Assembly: GCA_002342805.1 (NCBI GenBank)
Contig: DDQW01000068.1
Location: 124,001-188,000, forward strand
Direction: 5' to 3'
Length of the DNA stretch: 64,000 nucleotides
Source of the DNA: Clostridiales bacterium UBA2432
GTDB lineage: Bacteria; Bacillota; Clostridia; Lachnospirales; Vallitaleaceae
Shown piece by piece: positions 57,069-64,000 of this stretch. A model generated the notes under the pieces. It made no database searches and had not been told where the DNA came from. It was given only the letters and a program-made list of their open reading frames with translations. The stretch's first letter is position 1; the number at the start of each line of letters is the position of its first letter. The translations under genes and the position numbers were made by a program.

Positions 57069-58850
57069 ATGAGTTTTAGATTACAAGGATCATTACCAAA
57101 GGTAGGCATTCGTCCTACGATTGATGGACGTCGCCGTGGAGTGCGGGAGTCGCTTGAAGACCAAACAATGAACATGGCAAAAAATGCGGCACAATTCATT
57201 GAAGAAAATCTACGACATGCCAGTGGTGAGCCGGTAGAATGTGTCATTGCAGATACAACCATTGGTGGAGTGGCTGAAGCTGCAGCCTGTGAAGAAAAGT
57301 TCCAACGCCAAGGTGTAGGCCTATCACTAACAGTAACACCGTGTTGGTGCTATGGGACAGAAACCATTGACATGAATGTAATGCGCCCAAAGGCAATATG
57401 GGGATTTAATGGAACCGAACGTCCGGGAGCAGTATACCTAGCAGCGGCAGCAGCAGGTCATGATCAGTTAGGACTCCCAGTATTTACCATCTATGGACAG
57501 AATGTCCAAGATAATGATGATACAACAATACCCAAAGATGTTCAAGAAAAAATACTGCTCTTTGTAAAATCGGCGATAGCTGTATCCACGATGAAAGATA
57601 AAGCCTATTTATCTGTTGGGACGGTATCTATGGGAATTGCAGGATCCGTTGTTGATGCCAACTTCTTTAATGATTATCTAGGTATGCGAAATGAATATGT
57701 GGATATGTGTGAAATATCACGACGTATTAAAGAAAATATATATGATGAAGAAGAATACCAAAAAGCCTTATCATGGGTCAAAGAAAATTGTAAAGAAGGT
57801 CCGGACTTTAATAAAAAGCCTTGGGACCGTGAAGACTTAGATGCATATTGGGAATATGTGGTCAAGATGACCCTTATATTTAGAGATTTAATGGTGGGTA
57901 ATCCAAGACTCAAAGAACTTGGATTTGCGGAAGAAGCAGCTGGTCATCATGCCATAGCAGCTGGATTCCAAGGTCAACGCCAATGGACAGATTATTTGCC
58001 CAATGGTGATTTCTTAGAAACTATGCTAAATTCATCGTTTGATTGGAACGGCATACGAGAAGCCTTCATTGTAGCGACAGAAAATGATAGTTTAAATGGT
58101 GTACCTATGATGTTTGGGCATTTACTTACAGGCACTGCTCAAATATTTTCTGATGTTAGAACCTATTGGAGTTCGGATGCAGTTAAACGCGTCACCGGCC
58201 ATAATCTTGAAGGCAAAGCAGCGAGTGGGATAATTCATCTGATTAACAGTGGATCAACAGCATTAGATGGAACAGGACAACAAAGTGATTCCGAAGGAAA
58301 TCCAATGATAAAACCCTATTGGGATATTAAGGAAGAGGAAGTCAAGCGTTGTCTGGATGAAACTCGTTTCTGCCCTGCCAATAGTGAATATTTCCGAGGT
58401 GGTGGATTTTCATCTCAGTTTACAACACGAAAAGATATGCCGATTACAATGTCACGTATAAATATAATTAAAGGACTTGGACCGGTATTACAGATTGCAG
58501 AAGGTTATACAATTGAGCTTCCGGATGATGTTCATGAAGTCCTTAATCAACGAACAGACCCGGCATGGCCAACAACATGGTTTGCGCCAAATTTAACAGG
58601 TGAAGGGGCATTTAAAGACGTTTATTCAGTGATGAACACATGGGGAGCCAATCACGGAGCTATTAGTTATGGTCATATTGGAGATCAATTAATCACTTTA
58701 GCATCTATGTTAAGAATACCCGTGAGTATGCATAATGTCGATTCACAGCGAATATTCAGACCAAAGGCATGGAGTGGATTTGGAACAACAGATTTAGAAG
58801 GCGCAGATTTCAGAGCGTGTCAATCTTATGGAGCACTATACAAAAAATAA
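57069..58850 (+). CDS. fucI: L-fucose isomerase
   Basis: Converts L-fucose to L-fuculose (also D-arabinose to D-ribulose) using a divalent metal. 593 residues, as in Escherichia coli FucI (591), and similar throughout: LPKVGIRPTIDGRRRG, SVSMGIAGSVVD, AAGFQGQRQWTD and NIIKGLGPVLQIAEG. Metal and catalytic residues are in context: ATENDSLNG (Glu), FSDVRTYWS (Asp) and GANHGA (His). AAGGAGG precedes the ATG. Co-transcribed with the kinase gene 17 bp downstream. This gene anchors the L-fucose interpretation of the whole window. Confidence 0.97.
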   Translation: MSFRLQGSLPKVGIRPTIDGRRRGVRESLEDQTMNMAKNAAQFIEENLRHASGEPVECVIADTTIGGVAEAAACEEKFQRQGVGLSLTVTPCWCYGTETIDMNVMRPKAIWGFNGTERPGAVYLAAAAAGHDQLGLPVFTIYGQNVQDNDDTTIPKDVQEKILLFVKSAIAVSTMKDKAYLSVGTVSMGIAGSVVDANFFNDYLGMRNEYVDMCEISRRIKENIYDEEEYQKALSWVKENCKEGPDFNKKPWDREDLDAYWEYVVKMTLIFRDLMVGNPRLKELGFAEEAAGHHAIAAGFQGQRQWTDYLPNGDFLETMLNSSFDWNGIREAFIVATENDSLNGVPMMFGHLLTGTAQIFSDVRTYWSSDAVKRVTGHNLEGKAASGIIHLINSGSTALDGTGQQSDSEGNPMIKPYWDIKEEEVKRCLDETRFCPANSEYFRGGGFSSQFTTRKDMPITMSRINIIKGLGPVLQIAEGYTIELPDDVHEVLNQRTDPAWPTTWFAPNLTGEGAFKDVYSVMNTWGANHGAISYGHIGDQLITLASMLRIPVSMHNVDSQRIFRPKAWSGFGTTDLEGADFRACQSYGALYKK

Positions 58851-58867
58851 GCGAAGGAGGTTCATTA

Positions 58868-60238
58868 ATGCAGGTTTTAGCCTTTGATTTAGGTGCAAGT
58901 AACGGACGCGCCATTGTAGGAGAATATAATCGCGGACAGATTATTCTTCATGAAGTACATCGTTTTGAAAACAATCCGGTAAAAATGAATAACTACCTTT
59001 ATTGGGACTTTCCTCGATTACTCTTTGAATTAAAAACAGCACTGATTAAAGCGGAAAATCAAGGATATAAAATTCAAAGTGTTGGTATTGATTCATGGGG
59101 GGTAGATTATGGTGTGCTCGATGACCAAGGTGAATTAATGGCCAATCCTATTCATTACCGTGATGAACGATGCAGTCAAGGTATGAAAGCCTTGTTAGAA
59201 AGATATGATGAAAAAACCTTAAAGGAAAAAACGGGTATGGATCTTGTTTCCTATAATACCATTAACCAGTTTATGGTTGATCGTTATATTCGTTGGGATC
59301 AAGCTGCCGCGATATTAAATACACCGGATTTATTCAATTATTTTTTGACAGGAAAAAAACTTTCCGAATACAGTATGGCGACAACAACCCAACTTGTAGA
59401 CTATGAAGCCATGGATTGGAATCAAAGTTTAATCCAAGAACTTGACTTTAATTCATCCTTATTTATGCCAATGACACCTTCAGGAACGAATCTGGGACCT
59501 GTTAAAAAAGAGATTGTCAAAGAATTGGGCATCCAAACCTTTGATGTTATTTCTGTCACCAGCCACGATACAGCATTAGCTCTTCAAGGACTTCCGATGG
59601 AAGAGGATTATCTGTTTATTGCAACAGGGACATGGATTATAGTTGGTGCCAAACAAGAAAAAATGACCATGAATGAAAAAGTGATGGAATATGGACTGAC
59701 TAATGAAGGTGGCAGATATCCATCCGTAAACTTATTGAAAAATCATGTAGGACTATGGATTTTACAAGAGTCTAAACGCTACTGGGAAAATAATGGTCTA
59801 AACATTGGTTTCGGTGAAATGGTTGATGTTGCCCGGGAAGCATCAATCAATAGTATAATTAATATTTATGATCCTCGATTTTTTGAACCGGGTCATATGC
59901 CCACCAAAATCCAAGAGTACTGTAAAGAAACAAGGCAGCAAGTACCAAATACGGTTGGTGAAATCGTACGCGTTATTGAAGAAAGCCTGGCCAAGCAGAT
60001 TGCAAAGACCTTATCAGAACTTGAAGAAGCCGTTAACAAACATTATAAGCATGTATGCATTTTTGGAGGCGGTGTTCAAGATCAGTTGCTATGTCAGTTG
60101 ATTGAAAAATATAGTAAGAAAAAGTTGGTTTTTGGGTCCAAAGAAGCAACAGCCCTTGGAAATATTACAGAGCAATTTATTGCATTAGGTACAATTAAAG
60201 AAGAAGAACGTATAAAAGTATTAGAAGCAACAATGTAA
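58868..60238 (+). CDS. FGGY kinase, rhamnulokinase-like, probably L-fuculokinase
   Basis: Sugar kinase of 456 residues. N-terminal phosphate site AFDLGASNGRAIVGEY, VGIDSWGVDYGVLD (catalytic Asp region), ATTTQLVDYEAMDW, SHDTALALQGLP and a C-terminal ATP site CIFGGGVQDQLLCQLI. The sequence is closest to rhamnulokinases, but its place directly after fucI points to L-fuculose as substrate. The start at 58868 follows GAAGGAGG; the open frame upstream lies inside fucI. No fuculose-1-phosphate aldolase gene follows, since a terminator comes next. Confidence 0.9.
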   Translation: MQVLAFDLGASNGRAIVGEYNRGQIILHEVHRFENNPVKMNNYLYWDFPRLLFELKTALIKAENQGYKIQSVGIDSWGVDYGVLDDQGELMANPIHYRDERCSQGMKALLERYDEKTLKEKTGMDLVSYNTINQFMVDRYIRWDQAAAILNTPDLFNYFLTGKKLSEYSMATTTQLVDYEAMDWNQSLIQELDFNSSLFMPMTPSGTNLGPVKKEIVKELGIQTFDVISVTSHDTALALQGLPMEEDYLFIATGTWIIVGAKQEKMTMNEKVMEYGLTNEGGRYPSVNLLKNHVGLWILQESKRYWENNGLNIGFGEMVDVAREASINSIINIYDPRFFEPGHMPTKIQEYCKETRQQVPNTVGEIVRVIEESLAKQIAKTLSELEEAVNKHYKHVCIFGGGVQDQLLCQLIEKYSKKKLVFGSKEATALGNITEQFIALGTIKEEERIKVLEATM

Positions 60239-60243
60239 GTGAA

Positions 60244-60296
60244 AGTCTTAGTAAATAAAAACAATGATCTTTGTTTGAATTTTACTAAGGCTTTTT
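60244..60296 (+). terminator. Rho-independent terminator after fucI-kinase operon
   Basis: AGTCTTAGTAAA pairs with TTTACTAAGGCT (one G-T pair), followed by TTTTT. It ends the fucose catabolic operon. Confidence 0.9.
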
Positions 60297-60446
60297 CAGA
60301 CTAAAGATGACAATGGGTAATGACATATTAAATATATAAGGAGTTTTATTCCCATTTTATAGTTAATAATATTTATGAAATCCTTGTTATATGAACATAA
60401 TTCATATAAAATGAATAGGATAAAGTATACGGAAATGGAGAATAAT

Positions 60447-62210
60447 ATGTTGAAAATAAATAAAATAAGTATCAAGCAGTCTTTAAGAGGAAGAATTACA
60501 ATTTATTTTACGTTTGTTGCTTTAATTCCTATTTTGAGTCTTACGTTTCTCTATATCAATCAATACAAGGAAAATGCTGAAAACAATTTGATTAATGATG
60601 CACAAAACAACTTGTTTTATATGATGTCAAATGTTAATAATACTATAAAAAGTGCGAATCAGATGGCTGACTGGTACTATACTCAATCGCAACTAGATAA
60701 AATTCTTACGTATGAATACACATCCGAAGGAATGAAAAATTATGAAATTATACAATTTATTAAAGCAGCTCAGACAAATATTAACACAAATCAATTAATA
60801 AACGCTGTTTCGAAGATATTAGTTAGCGGTTTAAATGGCGTAGAATTTCAAATTGGAGATGGTTTGTCTACAATTGACCCTCTCCAACTACAAGATGAAG
60901 ACTGGTATGAACAGTTTAAAGTACGTATACCGACATATATAATTCAAAGTCCGGAAGCATTCGGGACTGAACGCCTTGTTATACCTTTGACAAAAGAAAT
61001 CAGGCATTCAGTAACTGGTGCAAAGATTGGGTGGTGTGTTATCTTTTATAATGCGGATTATCTGTCACGTGTTTTCGAAAATTATACATTAGATACAAAG
61101 GATGAACTATTTTTGGTCAATGAATATAATCAAATTGTAGCACATATTGATAAAAAATATATAGGTGAAGATATAAGTAATGACGATATTGTCATGAGAG
61201 TAAAAAAACAGAACAATGAAACGGGATGGTTTAAAGTAGAGGAGCATCTTATTGTAAACTATCATTTTTCAGCAAATAATGGAATGACAATGATACAAAA
61301 GACAGATATTTCTGATTTGTTAAAGGAACAAGAAAAATATTTCAACACAGTTCTTGTCATTTTTATTGGAGTATTATTTATCATATTTATTATGAACATG
61401 AATATTTCAAAACGTTTGACAAAACCAATTAGTATAATTAATGATCGCCTAAATAAAATAGCAACAGGAGATTTTTCCTTTGACCATTCAATTGAAACAA
61501 TGGATGAAGTGGGTACTATTGGTAAAGGGATTAATAAAATGAGCGCGGACATCCAAAGTATGATAAAACAATTAATTGAAGATGAACAGTATGAGAAGCA
61601 ATTAGAATTTCAGATGCTCCAAAACCAAATTAATCCTCATTTTTTATACAATACGCTAAATTCAATAAAATGGATTGCAACGATTCAAGAATCAGATGCC
61701 ATCGTAGAAATGACATCTGCACTTGCAAGACTTTTGCAAAATATTAGTCGGTCACCAAATGAAATTATCCCTATATATGATGAATTATTGCTTTTAGATG
61801 ATTATATTTACATTCAAAAAATAAGATATAATGATACAGTGGAAGTAAGCTATAGTATTGCAGATCCCCAAATTACTGAATATGGAATCCCCAAATTCAC
61901 ATTACAACCTCTAGTAGAAAATGCGATTTTTCATGGAATAGCTGCAAAAAAAGGAATCGGTAAAGTATGTGTTCAGGTTCGCGAAGAAAACACGCATATT
62001 TTAATTAGAATTGTAGATAATGGGGTGGGTATTGATGAAGATAAACTCAAAAATTTAAAAAGATTTAATTCGGTTGGTTTACGTAATGTAAATGAGAGAT
62101 TAAAGTTATTGTATGGTGATAATTACGGACTAACAATTAAAAGTAAAGTGGGATTTTACACAGTAGCAAATATTTGCATTCCAAAAGAAAAGGTTGTGTT
62201 TTATGATTAG
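60447..62210 (+). CDS. YesM-type sensor histidine kinase
   Basis: 587 residues from ATG 60447, which has TGGAG six bases ahead; in-frame ATGs at 60375, 60411 and 60435 are alternatives without ribosome sites. Membrane segment about residues 16-38, extracellular sensor to about 290, second membrane segment about 298-318, HAMP (RLTKPISIINDRL), INPHFLYNTL (His398), QPLVENAIFHG and DNGVGI. It overlaps its regulator by 8 bp and precedes a lipoprotein gene running out of the window, probably an importer's binding protein. Confidence 0.93.
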   Translation: MLKINKISIKQSLRGRITIYFTFVALIPILSLTFLYINQYKENAENNLINDAQNNLFYMMSNVNNTIKSANQMADWYYTQSQLDKILTYEYTSEGMKNYEIIQFIKAAQTNINTNQLINAVSKILVSGLNGVEFQIGDGLSTIDPLQLQDEDWYEQFKVRIPTYIIQSPEAFGTERLVIPLTKEIRHSVTGAKIGWCVIFYNADYLSRVFENYTLDTKDELFLVNEYNQIVAHIDKKYIGEDISNDDIVMRVKKQNNETGWFKVEEHLIVNYHFSANNGMTMIQKTDISDLLKEQEKYFNTVLVIFIGVLFIIFIMNMNISKRLTKPISIINDRLNKIATGDFSFDHSIETMDEVGTIGKGINKMSADIQSMIKQLIEDEQYEKQLEFQMLQNQINPHFLYNTLNSIKWIATIQESDAIVEMTSALARLLQNISRSPNEIIPIYDELLLLDDYIYIQKIRYNDTVEVSYSIADPQITEYGIPKFTLQPLVENAIFHGIAAKKGIGKVCVQVREENTHILIRIVDNGVGIDEDKLKNLKRFNSVGLRNVNERLKLLYGDNYGLTIKSKVGFYTVANICIPKEKVVFYD

Positions 62211-63774
62211 AATACTTATAGTCGATGATGAGGCATTAGTAAGAATAGGGCTACAGTCTATGATTAATTGGGAAAGCTTAGGTATGGAAATTATAGGGCA
62301 GGCAACAAATGGAGAAGAAGCGCTACATATAATTGAAGAAAAAAAACCAGAATTAATCATAACAGATATAAAAATGCCGGTTTTAGATGGGATCAGTATG
62401 TTAAAACAACTTGACAAAAATTATATGGGTATCTGCATCGTGCTAAGTGGGCATGATGAGTTTGAGTTAGTAAGAGAGGCGCTAAAACTTCAAATTGTGC
62501 ATGATTATATTTTGAAAATCAATTTAAATACAACAGCTTTAAAAAAAATATTGGAAGAATGTCGAAATAAAATTCAACAAATATCAATACTGGAGAAAAA
62601 AACAAGTGTGCACAATAATTTTATTCATAAACGATGGTTTAATGAATGGAAAGAACATCAATTTTCAACAGTTCCTAACGTATATAAAGAAGAAAAAAAA
62701 GAACTTTCCACCCTTCATTATATAATAATCAAAACAGAATTATCGAAAGGACTAAACAAAGAAAGTCATAAAATACGATATATGTTAAATGGAATAGAAG
62801 AATTATATTCTAAATTCAAATATCACTGTATAGCACTAAAATCAAATGTTATTGTTCAATGGGTGGCAGATGTGAATGACGATAGCTTTAAAAATATTCA
62901 TGAATGTATAAAAAGAGAAAAATCAATGATAAACCAATATTTCAATTTAGATGCGATTATGGGCTACAGTTCAATATATCAAGGAAAAGAAAAAATATTG
63001 CCAGCATATTTTGAAGCTAAAAAAGTTATTGATTATAAATTCGTTCATTCGGATGAACTGTCCAGTAATTATAAGCGATTGGAAGAGAAAATAAAAAATA
63101 CCAGCCATGTGGAGATACGAGATCTTCAATCAAAACTTGCTTATGGAATATTGAATCGCAACGAAGAAGCGTTTAAATTAGTAATTAAAGACCTCTTGTA
63201 TCGCATAGAAACTTCAAACTCAAAAGAAAATATTTATGAAATATGTATGAAATTCGTTTATATGTTGTCTATGCTTGCTATCGTTGAAATTGATGAATTG
63301 CTATATAAAGATTTAGGCGATAATTATACATTATATACTACAGTGATAAAGTTTAAAACAATCGATGAGGTTAAAGAATGGATTGAAGCGATAGAAGAAG
63401 GTATTTTGATATGGATGAAAAAACCAATCAAAAACTTATCACATGCCACAGTGATAAAAGCTGAAAACTATATAAAAAATAATTTGAGCAAAAAAGTATC
63501 CTTATCTCAAGTTGCTAGAGAACTGGAAATAAGTGAAGGTTATTTAAGTACCGTATTTAAAAAAATAACGGGAAAAAGTTTCACAGATTATGTTCTAGAT
63601 ATGAAAGTGAACTTGGCGCAGGAATTGTTGAAAACCGGAGAATGGAAAGTATATGAAGTAAGTCATCATATAGGAATGGATGATCCGTACTATTTTAGCA
63701 AAGTATTTAAGAAAATAACCCAGATGACTCCATCGGAATATATTTTGAGATCTATGAATCAAGAAGAATCATAA
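62203..63774 (+). CDS. YesN-type response regulator, AraC output
   Basis: 523 residues from ATG 62203 (starts MIRILIVDDE). Receiver with D8/D9 and phosphoacceptor Asp55 (TDIKMP). The usual YLLKP is YILKI here, so the conserved Pro after the Lys is missing. The linker is followed by the AraC domain (VARELEISEGYLSTVFKK; HHIGMDDPYYFSKVFKK). It pairs with the kinase upstream; the downstream lipoprotein gene is its likely target. Confidence 0.93.
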   Translation: MIRILIVDDEALVRIGLQSMINWESLGMEIIGQATNGEEALHIIEEKKPELIITDIKMPVLDGISMLKQLDKNYMGICIVLSGHDEFELVREALKLQIVHDYILKINLNTTALKKILEECRNKIQQISILEKKTSVHNNFIHKRWFNEWKEHQFSTVPNVYKEEKKELSTLHYIIIKTELSKGLNKESHKIRYMLNGIEELYSKFKYHCIALKSNVIVQWVADVNDDSFKNIHECIKREKSMINQYFNLDAIMGYSSIYQGKEKILPAYFEAKKVIDYKFVHSDELSSNYKRLEEKIKNTSHVEIRDLQSKLAYGILNRNEEAFKLVIKDLLYRIETSNSKENIYEICMKFVYMLSMLAIVEIDELLYKDLGDNYTLYTTVIKFKTIDEVKEWIEAIEEGILIWMKKPIKNLSHATVIKAENYIKNNLSKKVSLSQVARELEISEGYLSTVFKKITGKSFTDYVLDMKVNLAQELLKTGEWKVYEVSHHIGMDDPYYFSKVFKKITQMTPSEYILRSMNQEES

Positions 63775-63776
63775 AA

Positions 63777-63847
63777 ACACAGGAAAGATAATGAAATTAC
63801 ATGGAGAAAAGAAATAATCCAATGATTTTACATCTTTCCTTTTGTGT
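63777..63847 (+). terminator. Long hairpin after last regulator
   Basis: ACACAGGAAAGAT pairs with ATCTTTCCTTTTGTGT (bulged) around a 42-base loop. There is no clear T-run behind it, so termination is likely but not certain. Confidence 0.5.
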
Positions 63848-63925
63848 ATACATTTATTAATTAACTATCTGGACATAAAATAGAATAGTAGCTACAAACA
63901 ATAATATAGCAGGAGGGAATTACAA

Positions 63926-64000
63926 ATGAAAAAAATAAGTATATGTTTAATGTTGATTATATCTTTGATACTATCAGCATGTGGAACGACTAATGAAGAG
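63926..64000 (+). CDS. Lipoprotein, N-terminus only (probable ABC binding protein)
   Basis: The first 25 codons are in the window: signal sequence MKKISICLMLIISL and lipobox LSAC, then GTTNEE, the start of a polar linker as in the CUT1 binding proteins above. AGGAGGG precedes the ATG. The position after a YesM/YesN pair matches the arrangement at 16056-20787, so a sugar-binding protein is expected. The gene continues past the window end. Confidence 0.8.
   Translation, partial: MKKISICLMLIISLILSACGTTNEE

Noticed and set aside
1..64000. CRISPR arrays, tRNA or rRNA genes, riboswitches
   Set aside because: No regularly spaced repeats, no cloverleaf or rRNA-like sequence and no riboswitch core that I could recognise.

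Overview
The window comes from a low-GC, Gram-positive anaerobe, most likely a clostridial Firmicute. The A/T-rich codon use, strong AGGAGG-type ribosome binding sites, lipobox (not periplasmic) binding proteins and repeated YesM/YesN-type two-component pairs all fit this. No rRNA, tRNA or CRISPR array was seen. Nearly everything serves uptake and intracellular breakdown of a sulfated, fucose-containing glycan (fucoidan-like algal glycan or sulfated mucin glycan; the sequence does not decide between them).

Layout. (1) 49-5998: YesM kinase, YesN regulator, sulfatase, D-2-hydroxyacid dehydrogenase. (2) 6322-15918: a divergent YesM/YesN pair facing an LplB/YtcP/LplA-type ABC importer and a GH95 alpha-L-fucosidase. 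(3) 16056-26522: YesM/YesN, a second CUT1 ABC importer, a second GH95 enzyme and a sulfatase. (4) 26536-27131: debris, namely a deleted copy of the histidine kinase at 43536-45032 and an IS21 transposase scrap. (5) 27327-35205: a complete CUT2 (RbsA/RbsC/RbsB-like) importer, then a YesN regulator, a kinase with no extracellular sensor domain, and a tandem ABC ATPase-like protein that has lost its catalytic motifs. (6) 35229-43383: AraC regulator, sulfatase, then a decaying stretch (receiver-less response regulator, 5'-truncated GH95 gene, internally deleted sulfatase), followed by an intact sulfatase and an alpha/beta-hydrolase. (7) 43536-48817: OmpR-type two-component system facing a VTC / DUF4956 / CotH-kinase module, unrelated to the sugar theme. 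(8) 48807-49600: wrecked ISNCY-like transposase. (9) 49721-55689: LacI regulator, TRAP transporter, mannose-6-phosphate isomerase and cupin protein. (10) 55977-60238: second LacI regulator, L-fucose isomerase and a sugar kinase. (11) 60447-end: another YesM/YesN pair and the first 25 codons of a lipoprotein.

How it fits together (inference). Oligosaccharides enter through ABC importers. The CUT1 importers have no ATPase gene here, so they probably share one encoded elsewhere. Sulfatases and GH95 fucosidases, none with a signal peptide, desulfate and trim them in the cytoplasm. L-fucose is isomerised by FucI and phosphorylated by the adjacent kinase. An aldolase and the sulfatase-maturating enzyme are not in the window. 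The second LacI regulator appears to bind a shared 15-bp operator before its own gene, before fucI and, about 29 kb away, before the CUT2 importer. The first LacI regulator has its own operator, present once at its own promoter and twice in a 77-bp tandem repeat before the TRAP genes.

The most unusual item is the 31082-35205 operon, in which a catalytically dead RbsA-like protein is encoded with a sensor-less histidine kinase and its regulator directly behind a complete sugar importer. This could be a transporter-coupled signalling system.
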